Positions 1 to 9,221 of a stretch of DNA of 43,323 bases are shown piece by piece; position 1 is the first letter of the stretch, and each line of letters begins with the position of its first letter. Both the position numbers and the translations under genes were made by a program. Source of the DNA: a virus. The stretch is from positions 1-43,323 of IMG/VR virus record IMGVR_UViG_3300031539_000094, one strand, 5' to 3'. Below the pieces are notes generated by a model. It was not told the DNA's origin. It worked only from the letters and a program-made list of their open reading frames with translations, and ran no database searches.

Positions 1-77
1 TCATTTGCGGCGGCATAAATGGCAAGTGTGTCAGCACCCGTTACGATTGTCCCTGAACCGGCGAAGGCGGAACAGCG
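1..77. repeat. Terminal overlap, left patch
   Basis: Bases 1-77 are identical to 41933-42009; divergence begins at the next base. Confidence 0.9.
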
Positions 78-1022
78 GCAGGAGTCGGTGTAGAGGGTTC
101 CGACGACGGCGGGGTTGATGGTCAGGGTGTCGATGCGGGCGGAGGCAGAGCCCCACGCAATGTTTGCATTGGCCGCCACCGTGATGTTCAACACGCCCGT
201 CTTCGTGCCAGAAACGTAGGTCGCGCCACCGGCCCCAACCGTGATGGTCTTGGCCGTCGCGCAGGTGACGTTCCCCTGCATGTTGAACCCGCCGCACGCG
301 AACGAGGCCCCGATGGTCACGGCAGCGGCGACCGTTACGGCAATGCCGTTGGGGGTCGTCGTGCCGAGGTCGAGGGTTCCGGACTGGTCCGCAAGGATCA
401 CAGCACCGTTCGTGTTCGTGTGCGCGACCGTGTATCCCGCCGCATTGAACCCGCCGAAAATATCCCCTGTCGTGCCCCACTCCACTGCGGCGGTTGCTGC
501 CGTGACCCGAATCGGCACGGAGCAGTCCAGGGCGATGCCGCCGAGATCGAGCGTACCCGCCAGGGTGACTTCGCCCACAGCCGTTATGGTACCTGAAAGA
601 GGATATGTTATATCAAACCGTCCAGCCGCCGCAATGTCTGTCGTGCCGGAAATTGTAAGACTGGCTGGGTCAAACGTTCCGCTTGTCACTACAACGTCGC
701 CGGTAATGTTGGCACCACAGTATACATGGGCTGACGCATGATTGACCGTCACATCCCCGATTGCCGCGCCGTTCAGGAAACTGGAAATCGTCGTCTCTAC
801 GGCGTTGGTGATTGAAAAATGGAACGTGCCCGTGGTCGGCCGGTTCGTGTTCGGCGCGGTGCCGGTGGATGAGCCAAGCGTGGACGTGGCATCGGGATAG
901 TTCCCCGTCCCCATCGCCGAGTCATCCGAAACGAGACGCCAGTTGTTCCCCGCGCCGCCGTTCTTAAAGTCGCGGTCGGTGTCCTCGTTCGTCCAGTAGG
1001 CCGCAACGACAGAGGCTCCCAT
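1..1022 (-). CDS. Adhesin / tail-fibre-like beta-repeat protein, version 1 (C-terminus cut by window edge)
   Basis: An uninterrupted minus-strand frame starts at ATG 1022 and runs off the left edge (340 codons visible). From about residue 55 it is homologous to the 505-residue protein at 41389-42906, with the same short Gly/Thr/Ala-rich strands (TISGTTDIA, VTLAGTLDL, ITVGAGGATYVSGTKTG) typical of right-handed beta-helix or beta-solenoid phage adhesins. The first ~50 residues (MGASVVAAYWTNEDTDRDF) are unrelated to the other copy, although both then enter the same block TNRPTTGTFHFSITNAVE. The start overlaps the stop of the upstream gene as TAATG. Receptor binding is inferred from repeat architecture and position, not from a recognised domain. 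Confidence 0.75.
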   Translation of the reverse strand, partial: MGASVVAAYWTNEDTDRDFKNGGAGNNWRLVSDDSAMGTGNYPDATSTLGSSTGTAPNTNRPTTGTFHFSITNAVETTISSFLNGAAIGDVTVNHASAHVYCGANITGDVVVTSGTFDPASLTISGTTDIAAAGRFDITYPLSGTITAVGEVTLAGTLDLGGIALDCSVPIRVTAATAAVEWGTTGDIFGGFNAAGYTVAHTNTNGAVILADQSGTLDLGTTTPNGIAVTVAAAVTIGASFACGGFNMQGNVTCATAKTITVGAGGATYVSGTKTGVLNITVAANANIAWGSASARIDTLTINPAVVGTLYTDSCRCSAFAGSGTIVTGADTLAIYAAAN

Positions 1023-1327
1023 TAGAGCACCTCTTTCATTTCCGCCGGCTTCTCGGCTACGCTCGTGGTGTCAATCGCCGCCAGGGACACGCGGACGAGA
1101 ATCCGGTTCTGCTTATCCTTCGCAGGAACAGGGAGCATGAAACTCGCCAACGTCTTCTCCGTCCCGTCCGCGAGCCGGATAACGACAGTGCCCGCCCCGC
1201 TCTTCGTCGTGTCGAACACCGCCCAACCCTTGTGACCGATGGGGTCAGCCGACCCTATGGAGATAGCCGTCGTAGGCTTCGTCAGCGTGATACCCGCAAC
1301 CGCGTCAAACTCGGTAGAAGATTGCAT
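1022..1327 (-). CDS. Small virion-associated protein upstream of the adhesin, version 1
   Basis: 101 residues. ATG 1327 is chosen because AGGAG lies about 8 nt upstream and the paralogue at 42906-43205 starts at the same place. The compact protein is rich in beta-branched residues (GITLTKPTTAISIGS, VVIRLADGTEKTLASF) with no signal peptide or membrane segment. It is identical or nearly so to the 99-residue copy at the other end of the window except near residues 8-12 (a 2-residue indel) and the C-terminus. Its stop overlaps the adhesin start (TAATG), so the two are translated together; it may be an adhesin adaptor or fibre-base protein. I do not recognise the family. Confidence 0.7.
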   Translation of the reverse strand: MQSSTEFDAVAGITLTKPTTAISIGSADPIGHKGWAVFDTTKSGAGTVVIRLADGTEKTLASFMLPVPAKDKQNRILVRVSLAAIDTTSVAEKPAEMKEVL

Positions 1328-1341
1328 GGTCAAGGCTCCTA

Positions 1342-1917
1342 TCAGGCGATTGCATTCCAGGACAAAATCGCCGTGGCATCTGCCAAGACGTGAAGGTAGG
1401 TGCAACCTGAAACGGGAAGTCTAAAGTTTAGATTCGGCGAGTAGGTTACCCCATGATTCGTTCCAAACGGCGTAGTGGCCGTAGCATTGGCGATAACGTG
1501 ACAAGCCACGTCCAACATGAAGTCAATAAAGGTCGTGCCAGCGGGAATGGCTGCAGCGGCCCACGCTCCACCAGCCACAGTAGATAGCGCGGCTTGTGGA
1601 ACGCCGACACCGCTCTTGATGGCGGCAGCAATCGCGGCGGCGGTGGGACCAGTGAACGTGCCAGTGACAGTGGCAGAGTTGAAGGCGATGTATTCACTGG
1701 TCGCGTCCGGGTTCGTCGTCCAGTTGGCCGTCATGGTTAAGACCGTGGCGGTATTGGTGGATACTTCCCCTAACTGGCCGACGCCCGTTCCGCTAATAAT
1801 GCGAACGAGCGCCCCGGCCAAGAGGTCTGTACCCCACACCTTCGTCGCATCGGTCAACGTGGCCGCACCGCCCGCAGACGCCCGGCCAGAGTCCAAAACG
1901 CTTCCCACCGTGAACAT
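1342..1917 (-). CDS. Virion protein with a GTGxGQ beta module at its N-terminus
   Basis: 191 residues; AAAGGAG sits 6 nt before ATG 1917. Residues ~15-78 contain a module (TKVW...SGTGVGQLGEV...NTATVLTMT...PDATSEYIAF) that recurs in the proteins at 10676-12049, 12046-12849 and more distantly 13226-14002. The middle is Ala/Thr-rich and the end (YSPNLNFRLPVSGCTYLHV) resembles small beta-sandwich receptor or tail-tip domains. It is the first minus-strand gene after the plus-strand insert at 2018-2170 and has a promoter-like GATAATATAAA about 30 nt upstream. A fibre or tail-tip role is inferred from its place before the adhesin. Confidence 0.7.
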   Translation of the reverse strand: MFTVGSVLDSGRASAGGAATLTDATKVWGTDLLAGALVRIISGTGVGQLGEVSTNTATVLTMTANWTTNPDATSEYIAFNSATVTGTFTGPTAAAIAAAIKSGVGVPQAALSTVAGGAWAAAAIPAGTTFIDFMLDVACHVIANATATTPFGTNHGVTYSPNLNFRLPVSGCTYLHVLADATAILSWNAIA

Positions 1918-1946
1918 GGCTTACTCCTTTAGTGTGTTTCCTGTCC

Positions 1947-1957
1947 TTTATATTATC
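1947..1957 (-). promoter_or_regulatory. Promoter -10 element (GCGATAATATAAA type) for 1342-1917
   Basis: The minus strand reads GGGCGATAATATAAAGG just upstream of gene 1342-1917. The same core, (G/C)CGATAATA, occurs at the promoters near 28850 (minus) and 23683 (plus). No TTGACA-like -35 is visible 16-18 nt upstream. It lies back to back with the plus-strand promoter at 1964-1991. Confidence 0.5.
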
Positions 1958-1963
1958 GCCCAT

Positions 1964-1991
1964 TTGACTTCTTCGTTTTCCGTGGTATACT
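1964..1991 (+). promoter_or_regulatory. Sigma-70-type promoter for the plus-strand membrane peptide
   Basis: TTGACT at 1964-1969, a 16-nt spacer and TATACT at 1986-1991: 5/6 and 5/6 matches to the bacterial consensus. It is followed after 26 nt by the start codon of 2018-2170. The only plus-strand promoter in the 20-kb virion block. Confidence 0.8.
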
Positions 1992-2017
1992 TCGCACGGC
2001 CAATTGGAGGATTCAGA

Positions 2018-2170
2018 ATGACTGGCAAGGTTTGGCAGATCGCGCGTTGGATTCTGGTGGTCGAGTTGATCGTTTTGCTCCTCAGCCTAAACTGGATCGC
2101 GTTCAAGGTGGCGACAGACTGGTGTCCGCGCCTGTGGCACGAGACCCAAGTAATAATGAGGCACATCTAG
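2018..2170 (+). CDS. Small single-pass membrane protein, independently transcribed (moron-like)
   Basis: 50 residues starting at ATG 2018, with TTGGAGG 7-8 nt upstream and a strong promoter at 1964-1991. After a short charged start (MTGKVWQIAR) there is one hydrophobic segment (residues ~11-31, WILVVELIVLLLSLNWIAF) and a polar tail. It runs opposite to every neighbour, between the last internal-virion gene and the fibre genes. This position and autonomous promoter are the hallmarks of a moron, a gene expressed apart from the late operon, often to alter the host envelope. A holin-like role cannot be excluded. Function is unknown. Confidence 0.7.
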   Translation: MTGKVWQIARWILVVELIVLLLSLNWIAFKVATDWCPRLWHETQVIMRHI

Positions 2171-2198
2171 TAGCACTAGGGTTGCCAACACTTTTTCC

Positions 2199-5100
2199 TC
2201 ACTTCCCAACTTTGGCCGGGCGAATCAACCCTTTCTTTTTTGGAGTTTTCTGATAAGTCTGAACGCCGACTCCAGTCCACGAGATTCCCGTGGCCCCCAC
2301 GCCCCAAAGCAACGCCTTCGTAATATCGGGATTTTCCGCGTAGGCATCCTTAAAAGCATCCACGCCATCGTTCAACCACATGAAAAGGAATTGGTTGCGC
2401 GCTTCTTCGCCCCAACCTTCCCATCCCTTGATTTCCTTGCCAAATGCGTCCCGCCCCGTGGTGACTTTCCAGATGCCACTGATTAGCGGGGCCGCCTTGC
2501 CCTTGGCCGCCATCATAATGATTTGACTTCGGTCCTCGGCCTTCTCTTTCGGCGCACCGAATCCCTGAAGATAGGCCGAATAACCCAATCGGGCCATCAG
2601 GCGAATGACGATGCCGTGGCCGCCAGTCAAATCCATGCGCGTATTACCCTTTTTGGCTTTCAGAAAATCCGGTGATAGGGGATTCGTGTCCGTATCCCAA
2701 CCCAGCGCCCTTAAAACCAAGGCCAAGGCCGCTACCTTAAGAGTTCCACCGGCCAGGGTTTCAAGCCCCTGGCGTCGGATAACGGGGTCCGTGGAAAGTG
2801 TCCCGAAAAGCGTAGCCACACTATGAACCCGGCTCCATGTGTAGCGTGTTGAATAAAGCAGCGCGTTGGATATTTCCGTGGCCGAGCGGACGATTTTCGC
2901 GTCCGGCAACACGCCACGACCAATCATGTCGCCAATCCATACGGCGGCTTTGCGTTGTTGTTTGGCAGTGCTAAAACGTCCTTTTGCCTCTAGTTTGGGA
3001 ACGAGTTCCTGATACATCATGTGGGCCGCCAGGTTGGTCCCCGTCACCGCAGCGCGGTTCCCGGCCCGGATAATGGGAATCTTGTTTAATTTACCAGAAG
3101 GATAAAACTCTTCTCGCCGTGCAGCGGGCGTGTCAATGCCCGTTTCTGTGGTCAAGGCATATTTATCCAGCAAGGCCCTTTCGGGAAGTGTTTTCATCCA
3201 GGCATCTATCTCATTGAACTTCCTTTCGCTGAAGAAGGTCACAAGTTCCCACCAAGCCAAACGCGGGAAGTTGGCCGACGGCTTGAGTAAGGCAAGATTT
3301 TTCGCGTCAATCCAGGCCGTCTTTTCAAGTTGTCGACCCACGTTGGAAATATCTCCGGCGGCCTGTAACATTCTGAAAATGGCCCCGACTTCAAGGAAAT
3401 TACGCCAGGCCCGTTCCAGGCCGGACATACGGAGTTGGTCCAGTTGCCATTTGATGTGGTTAACCTCTTCCCTGAGATGAGTTTCTTCCGGACTCAATTT
3501 ACGCACGGGCCGTTCTTCAACGGAATAGTCGCCCTTAGCGAGTTTTTCTTGTAGGACGGCCAGTTCGTTCGTCTTGCGCGTGATATAGGATTTCCGGGCG
3601 CGCTCTTCGGGCGTAGCCTTCGGATTCGCCAAGGCCCGGAGTTCGTCGTACTCGGCCCGCAACGCATCCCGCCGTGAACGCAAGGCTTCAAGTTCTGGGC
3701 TTGTCGGTCCCGGTTGGCGGGTCTTGGCCGCCACGTCGCCTTCACGGATACGCCGTTCGTATTCCGCGATGGACTTTTCGGTGGCGCGAATCGAGGTATT
3801 GAGTCGGGCTTGAGTTTTGGCGGGCTTGACGGGCTTTGCTTCTTTTGCTGGAACCGTCGGCCGAAGCAGTTCACGCCGATTCATCAAGGCCATTTTCCAG
3901 GCATCTTCAAGGAACGGCCTTATTTTCTCACCCAATTTCTTAATGATCGGCGCGGCGGCATCTGCCAGTTTAAAGAACCCGTTTTCTATCTGCCGACCCA
4001 ATAGAACACTCAGGTCGGTCACGATGGCAGGGTCCACGCCGACATTGAGGCGCGACAATCGCGTTTTCAGGTTGGCCTCGGCCCGCGATACCATTTCGTC
4101 CGTGAATAAACGAGAGCGTGGTGCGGTCCCTCGAACCGTGGCTTCCAATTCGGCCACTGTCGTTTCTAATTCGGTTATCGTGGGTCCACGACGGGCCGTT
4201 TCGAGTTCGCGCACTTTGGCTTCGAGTTCCGCGATGCGTTCGGTCTTGGCCTTGAGATTAGCCAACACTTTCGGCGGCGGCTCGATGCCGCCATGCTTAT
4301 CCGCCCAGTCGCGCGTAACGCGAGCCAGGCTGTAATCGGCCTTAAGTTCCGTGTTACGGAATTGCAGCGCCCGGCCAGCCGTTGTTCCACTGGCCCGCGT
4401 GGCTTCGATGACGCGGGTTTCCTCGCCCCGAAGTCTGGCGATGGTCTGTTCCGTTTCCGCCTGGGTTGCCGTGTCGCTGGTTTTCGATTGAGCGATTTTC
4501 TTGTCCAACGCCGAATCCAGTTGATTCCGCACTTCGCGGAGCCGGACCCCAAGAAGGGCCTCGTCTCGAAGCGTCGGAGGCTTGGAAGGATCGGCGGCGA
4601 TACTGTCTATGACTTTCTCGACGGCCTGCGGGTCTTGGCGGTGTTCGGCCAAGGCAAGATCGGCGACTTCCTTATTGGGCAACCGCTCGGGCGTTGCGCG
4701 CTCGGCATAACCCATTTCGGCGGCCCGCTGGTCAGTGTAGGCATTCTTGATAGATGTGGTTTCAGGGACCTGCCCTGCTTGCGCCTGGGCCTCTACGGCT
4801 TCGCCAGGGACGCGCGGAGCCTCGCCCTTGACCTCCGGGGCCTGTTTTGCCGTCGGCGTCGTTCCTGGGGCCTCTGGCACAGGCAATGTGGGCTTCCCCG
4901 GCTGCCATTCCGCCAAGGTCTTGGCAGGCGTACCAGGAGGCTCACCGGGCCGCACGGGGGGTTTAGCACCGGGAGCCTCCTGGGAGGTGATAGCCCGCCC
5001 CGCCACTTCAACCGCCCGCACGGGGGGTGTAGCGGTTTCAACGGCGGGCGCGGGCAACATCTTGGCGATGGCCGTATCCATCTCGGCGAACGACCTATCT

Positions 5101-6215
5101 CCCAACTCCGGCCTTATTGTCTTTATGGCCTGGATAATAGCCTGCTTATTCTTGGGTTTGGCGAGTGCCCATGCCTTGCCGGTCATCTCCATGCCCATGA
5201 AGACAACGCCAATTCCCGAATTGATGATAATTTCTTCCGTGTCTCCACCCGTGGCGGCGGTAGTGCCTCCGAACAAACCGGCCGTGACGACCCCACGTTT
5301 AGCCATCGCACCGAACGTCTTGCCGGGAAACAGTTCACCGACAGTTCCGAACGTTACCTCCATCAGCGCCCCGGTTCCTGGGAATCCGCCGCCGATCTGA
5401 TTGGGTATTTCCCACGTTAAGGATTTCCGAAAAGGAATATTGCTCGGCAAGATTTTCCTTAAGATAATTGTCTGTGCTATAAAGACGGAAAGTCCTGCCA
5501 CGCCATCTACTGTTTTCTCCGCAAAGGTTTCGGCAGGAGTCAGTTTGACCGAAGGCGCATAGAGTTCTACTTCATGAACAGTGGATTCCGTCCTTTTCCT
5601 CCAGTTGGCCCACATCTCGTCAACTTTTTCCAGATTTTCTTCGGTATATGGGATGTGAAAGAAATCGTCGAGCGCCTTAATCATATTCACGACCCGGCCT
5701 GGCGTATTTAACAATTCAATGACACCTTGGTTCCAGATAACGCCCCCAAATCGTTTCAACAGTCCGGGTTTTGCCACATGAACCGCCGCCTCAATGTCGG
5801 CCTGAAGTTGGGCCAGTTCGATGGGTTTATTATCCCTGACCGCAATCCCCATACCGGCTTTGTGCCGGGCGCTGACTTCCGGCAGAGCGTTCCAATCATT
5901 AAAGGCATTCTCCGGCGACGTGCTTTCGTAGATGTACGCCATGTCTTCGGGCGTGATCTTCCGCATCCCGGTCGTGTCGAGTTCCGGTTGCGTCAAGTCC
6001 GATACGCCGAACGACAGGGCGCGACGACCGAACGTAGTCTCGCTGGAAAAGGGTTCGGCGGGCGGCTCTGGCACAAAACCGGATTCAGTAGGCGTCAGCG
6101 TCGGCGCGGGGGCGGCAGGCGCGGCAGGTTCGCCGAGAACCTCCGCGTCGGACAATCCGCGCTGCGGTTGCGGCGCAAGGCCCAAAACTTCCTCATCGGT
6201 TAATGCTAGTGTCAT
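2199..6215 (-). CDS. Very large internal virion / DNA-ejection-like protein
   Basis: 1338 residues, the largest protein of the window. The N-terminus is polar with proline-rich stretches. A hydrophobic stretch lies near residue 235 (VAGLSVFIAQTIILRKIL), followed by a long Pro/Ala/Glu linker (~390-480) and several coiled-coil segments (~645-690, ~800-870, ~905-930). The C-terminal third is more globular and partly hydrophobic. This mosaic matches the giant internal or polyvalent proteins that podophages eject with their DNA; I see no catalytic motif for RNA polymerase, methylase or lysozyme. The start is coupled to the preceding gene by an ATGA overlap. The assignment rests on size, composition and position. 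Confidence 0.7.
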   Translation of the reverse strand: MTLALTDEEVLGLAPQPQRGLSDAEVLGEPAAPAAPAPTLTPTESGFVPEPPAEPFSSETTFGRRALSFGVSDLTQPELDTTGMRKITPEDMAYIYESTSPENAFNDWNALPEVSARHKAGMGIAVRDNKPIELAQLQADIEAAVHVAKPGLLKRFGGVIWNQGVIELLNTPGRVVNMIKALDDFFHIPYTEENLEKVDEMWANWRKRTESTVHEVELYAPSVKLTPAETFAEKTVDGVAGLSVFIAQTIILRKILPSNIPFRKSLTWEIPNQIGGGFPGTGALMEVTFGTVGELFPGKTFGAMAKRGVVTAGLFGGTTAATGGDTEEIIINSGIGVVFMGMEMTGKAWALAKPKNKQAIIQAIKTIRPELGDRSFAEMDTAIAKMLPAPAVETATPPVRAVEVAGRAITSQEAPGAKPPVRPGEPPGTPAKTLAEWQPGKPTLPVPEAPGTTPTAKQAPEVKGEAPRVPGEAVEAQAQAGQVPETTSIKNAYTDQRAAEMGYAERATPERLPNKEVADLALAEHRQDPQAVEKVIDSIAADPSKPPTLRDEALLGVRLREVRNQLDSALDKKIAQSKTSDTATQAETEQTIARLRGEETRVIEATRASGTTAGRALQFRNTELKADYSLARVTRDWADKHGGIEPPPKVLANLKAKTERIAELEAKVRELETARRGPTITELETTVAELEATVRGTAPRSRLFTDEMVSRAEANLKTRLSRLNVGVDPAIVTDLSVLLGRQIENGFFKLADAAAPIIKKLGEKIRPFLEDAWKMALMNRRELLRPTVPAKEAKPVKPAKTQARLNTSIRATEKSIAEYERRIREGDVAAKTRQPGPTSPELEALRSRRDALRAEYDELRALANPKATPEERARKSYITRKTNELAVLQEKLAKGDYSVEERPVRKLSPEETHLREEVNHIKWQLDQLRMSGLERAWRNFLEVGAIFRMLQAAGDISNVGRQLEKTAWIDAKNLALLKPSANFPRLAWWELVTFFSERKFNEIDAWMKTLPERALLDKYALTTETGIDTPAARREEFYPSGKLNKIPIIRAGNRAAVTGTNLAAHMMYQELVPKLEAKGRFSTAKQQRKAAVWIGDMIGRGVLPDAKIVRSATEISNALLYSTRYTWSRVHSVATLFGTLSTDPVIRRQGLETLAGGTLKVAALALVLRALGWDTDTNPLSPDFLKAKKGNTRMDLTGGHGIVIRLMARLGYSAYLQGFGAPKEKAEDRSQIIMMAAKGKAAPLISGIWKVTTGRDAFGKEIKGWEGWGEEARNQFLFMWLNDGVDAFKDAYAENPDITKALLWGVGATGISWTGVGVQTYQKTPKKKGLIRPAKVGK

Positions 6216-8071
6216 GGTGCTTTATGCCAACCATCCTTTTGCCATTCGTACCGCGTGCCCCGAATCTCGTAGGTCTTTCCAACAACTCGCTCGGCGACGG
6301 GTGGAAGTGTTGCCGTCGCCGACTCCGCGCTCGGCCACCCCGCTATCCACGGCGGTTCGCCTTTAAGGTATTCCTCGAACGCCGCAACATCACCGGCGCT
6401 CCGCTTAGCCGCCTCCACGTCCTTCTTGTTCCACCTGTTTCCTGATGGCGTCGGCGCGGTCAACCCGCTATCTTTGTCCACCACGGCGTCTTTCAGCGCC
6501 GCCAAGTCCTGTTTCTTGATACCCGCATCAAGGTCGTTCCACTCAAGATACGGAATATCCGCCTTGTCGAACGCCTCGGCCGCATCGGAATAATTCTCGG
6601 CAATGATTTTGACGGCTTCCGGCGCATGGTCCTGCCAGTCCTCGCCGAGGCGGTCTATCAAGGCTTCAATGGCCGCCGTCGCCGTCGCCTTGTCGTCCTT
6701 GTCAACATATCGCTTATTCCGCAACTTGCCGTAAATCGGCAACAGCACCTTTTGCGAAAAAACGGGGGCCTCTTTCTTGGCACGGTTGGCCCGCCACGAC
6801 ACATAGACCGTGGGAACCAAGACGTGAACCTCTTCATCTGTCAGTTTCTTCCCGCCGTTCGCCTTTTCCTTCTCGGCTATCATATCGTGAACGTATTTTA
6901 GGAATGGCCCCCGTTCCTGAAGCGGGTCGGTTCCAAGGGTAAGGTTAACGGAAGCCGTGATCGCCTCATACGCGCCTTTGCCCTTACGGTTGTAGAGTTC
7001 TTTCACGCGCTGGTCGTAGGTCGAACCGAACGCCTCGATATTGCCCCTCATCCACTCGCGCAAATCCTTGAAGTCCTGTTCGGACTGTGCACGGTCCATG
7101 CGGTCATAGAACTCCGCCTGAATCTTCATGTCGGGCTGTGGCTTAATAGTGGCCTTGGCCATGTTGTCCAGAGTTCTTAAGGCATTCAGCGCCACCTTGC
7201 CTTTCGTGCCGTCAATCTCTCCTGACCGTATTTGGGCATCAGCGCCCCTGCGGAGCGCCGCCGTCGCCGTGAACACTTCGGCCGGAGTAAGACTTGTGTC
7301 GGCGGCCACCTTATCAATCTCGACGGCCAGCGCATCGTAGTTCTTCCCTTGGAAAAACGTGGTCTGCGCCTTGGCCTGATCCAGCAATGTATCCAACTGT
7401 GCCACGAGTTCGGTTCGCAGACCTTCCCGTTTAATGCCACCCAGAATCCCGGTTCCCCGCACCACGTCAACCGGATTTTCACTTCGCACAAGGTTGGCGG
7501 CCTGGGCCAGCGCGCTGGCTGTATCAAATTCCGCGTCTTGCTGGTCATAGAGCACGGCATTTTCTGGATGCAGTCGCCTAAGAGCCGCATTGGTTGTGAC
7601 TGCGAGTTGCAGGTTTCCGGTTTCGAGTGCGCGCTGGCGGTTCTGGTCAGCCAGGGCGTCGGTCTGTTTCATCTTGACCGCGTGAACGTGCGCCGCCACG
7701 TTTTCGTCCATCTCCGTTTCCATGCCCTGATACGACGCGCTGTAGGCTGTCTGAATGCGCGGGTTCTTTGATTGAGTCGGTATGGACTGGGCAACCTTCT
7801 TGGCCTGATCAAGAACCGCCGGGTCGTTCGTCTCGGCGTAGGCCCTCATCCCCGCATTGAGTGTCTCTTGTGCCTGTAACCGCATGGCCGAGAGTTCAAT
7901 GGCGTCCTGGGCGGCCTGATGTTCTTCCAGCGTCTCGCGCTGATCTTGCGGGATAGGCCCCGGAGCGACCGGCGCGCGGTAAGGTATATCTTTGCCACCG
8001 ATACGCCGTGGAGTCCGATAAGGAGCGGGCGGCGACGGCTCTTGGTTTTGTCTGTAAGGGAATTGCGGCAC
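6212..8071 (-). CDS. Internal virion protein, alpha-helical (619 aa)
   Basis: The start is GTG 8071, one base after the TAA of the upstream gene, with GGAGGGAG upstream. After a proline-rich N-terminus (residues 1-45) the protein is almost entirely predicted helix, rich in Ala, Glu, Lys and Gln. There are no Cys pairs and no hydrophobic membrane span. A short C-terminal beta element (VVGKTYEIRGTRYEWQKDG) follows. Such soluble helical proteins encoded just before a giant protein are typical of podophage inner-core proteins. It overlaps the next gene by ATGA. Function inferred from context only. Confidence 0.65.
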   Translation of the reverse strand: MPQFPYRQNQEPSPPAPYRTPRRIGGKDIPYRAPVAPGPIPQDQRETLEEHQAAQDAIELSAMRLQAQETLNAGMRAYAETNDPAVLDQAKKVAQSIPTQSKNPRIQTAYSASYQGMETEMDENVAAHVHAVKMKQTDALADQNRQRALETGNLQLAVTTNAALRRLHPENAVLYDQQDAEFDTASALAQAANLVRSENPVDVVRGTGILGGIKREGLRTELVAQLDTLLDQAKAQTTFFQGKNYDALAVEIDKVAADTSLTPAEVFTATAALRRGADAQIRSGEIDGTKGKVALNALRTLDNMAKATIKPQPDMKIQAEFYDRMDRAQSEQDFKDLREWMRGNIEAFGSTYDQRVKELYNRKGKGAYEAITASVNLTLGTDPLQERGPFLKYVHDMIAEKEKANGGKKLTDEEVHVLVPTVYVSWRANRAKKEAPVFSQKVLLPIYGKLRNKRYVDKDDKATATAAIEALIDRLGEDWQDHAPEAVKIIAENYSDAAEAFDKADIPYLEWNDLDAGIKKQDLAALKDAVVDKDSGLTAPTPSGNRWNKKDVEAAKRSAGDVAAFEEYLKGEPPWIAGWPSAESATATLPPVAERVVGKTYEIRGTRYEWQKDGWHKAP

Positions 8072-8072
8072 G

Positions 8073-8579
8073 TTAGAATCTCCCTCCGAACCCTGTCAGG
8101 AACGTTCGTTTCCGTTCGGCCGCGCTCGAGGCTTGGCGCATCGGCTTCGGCTTGAGACTGTCCAACTCGGCCTGCGCCGCCTGTTGAGCCTGTTGAAGCA
8201 AAGTCGGTTGCTGCCCCGCGATGCGTTCCTTGTTGCGAGCCATCGCGGCGGCGTAACCCTCATAGGGTGGGGTCAAATCTTGTCCCAACGACGCATTTGC
8301 GTCTCTCTCGATACGACGCTGGTTTCGCTTCATCGTGTCGGCGTAGGATTCCGTTGTGGGATCAAGTCCGCCCAGGAGCGTCTGACGTTTTTCCGCCGAC
8401 GCTGCGATGCTCCTGGCCCGGATGTTGCGAGCCGCAGCCGTCAGTCCCGTCACAGGATCAAGGCCGAACTGCCCGATGCGCTTTCCGCTGTCAGGAACAG
8501 TCGGCGCGCTTGGCGTGGGCGACTTGGGCTTCTGTTGCGGATTCAGAAAGTTTAGAAACGTCGCGGCCATGTCGCCCAT
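8073..8579 (-). CDS. Hypothetical Gln/Ala/Arg-rich virion-operon protein
   Basis: 168 residues; ATG 8579 follows AAAGGGGA by 5 nt (a second in-frame ATG lies at 8570). The sequence is helical and basic with two related segments, TTESYADTMKRNQRRIERDA and PPYEGYAAAMARNKERIAGQ, an internal repeat of the pattern YxxxMxRNxxRI. No domain recognised. Its place just before the internal virion proteins suggests a minor core or ejection component. Confidence 0.6.
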   Translation of the reverse strand: MGDMAATFLNFLNPQQKPKSPTPSAPTVPDSGKRIGQFGLDPVTGLTAAARNIRARSIAASAEKRQTLLGGLDPTTESYADTMKRNQRRIERDANASLGQDLTPPYEGYAAAMARNKERIAGQQPTLLQQAQQAAQAELDSLKPKPMRQASSAAERKRTFLTGFGGRF

Positions 8580-8590
8580 GTCAGTCCCCT

Positions 8591-9220
8591 TTACGAAGTG
8601 CGAAGTGCGCGAGTGTATTCGATCCAGGCCCCATACAGATAAATGGAATCGGTGTCGTGGGCGTCTGGCAATAGCGACAGGTTCAATACGCCCGGCGATC
8701 CTGCAATGTCGCTGGCACTTAATGTCACGGTAGATTCGACGACAAGGTTCGCGGCCGACGATAGCGCCGTTATCTTGCCGCCCATTTCGGTGTCTGCGCC
8801 ATAGGCCCCTGCGCCGTTCTCATAGGCCAGAACGTCAATCTGGATACCGTTCGTGGTCCCGCTCCGCGCAAGCAACAGGTGGACTACCACATTCTCGGCG
8901 GGGTCCAGGTCCGGCGGCCAGGGGATAGGCGGACACGCCACTTCCGCCACGTCGTTGGCAACCCATGTGAGGCGAAGTGCCCTATCCGTGGCCCCATTGA
9001 CGCGACTAAGGGTCGGCGTCGAATCAACGGCCATAATCCCGCCGTGCGCCGCGAGGTTCTGGACGGCGTTCGTGGCGATTTCCCGGAAGGCCGTGATGTC
9101 CAGCGGAATGATACACTGGGCCGATTGCAAGTCGGCCTGGAGTGTCGCATTCATGTCGGCAATATCGAGAAGTTCGCCAAAGAAATCTTCATAACTGTAA
9201 AGTGTCACCGCTGCGGCCAT
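8591..9220 (-). CDS. Virion protein with beta-sandwich-like C-terminus
   Basis: 209 residues; AAAGGAG ends 7 nt before ATG 9220, and the start lies one base after the upstream stop. A helical first third (YEDFFGELLDIADMNATLQ) leads into a beta-rich part with hydrophobic alternation (NVVVHLLLARSGTTNGIQID, STVTLSASDIAGSPGVLNLS) resembling carbohydrate-binding or tail beta-sandwich proteins. No catalytic motif visible. It is probably a tail component because it lies within the tightly packed tail block. Confidence 0.6.
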   Translation of the reverse strand: MAAAVTLYSYEDFFGELLDIADMNATLQADLQSAQCIIPLDITAFREIATNAVQNLAAHGGIMAVDSTPTLSRVNGATDRALRLTWVANDVAEVACPPIPWPPDLDPAENVVVHLLLARSGTTNGIQIDVLAYENGAGAYGADTEMGGKITALSSAANLVVESTVTLSASDIAGSPGVLNLSLLPDAHDTDSIYLYGAWIEYTRALRTS

Positions 9221-9221
9221 G

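Noticed and set aside
1-1445. Diversity-generating retroelement acting on the adhesin
   Set aside because: No reverse transcriptase, no template repeat with A-specific changes; differences include indels and domain exchange.
4293-5420. Long plus-strand open frames opposite the giant virion gene (and similar ones opposite 13-16 kb)
   Set aside because: They mirror the minus-strand coding frame of a GC-rich gene, lack ribosome sites and promoters, and their translations are Arg/Gly-rich without folds.
2199-6215. Virion RNA polymerase or lysozyme domain in the giant protein
   Set aside because: No catalytic motif of either family could be seen; coiled coils and Pro/Ala linkers dominate.
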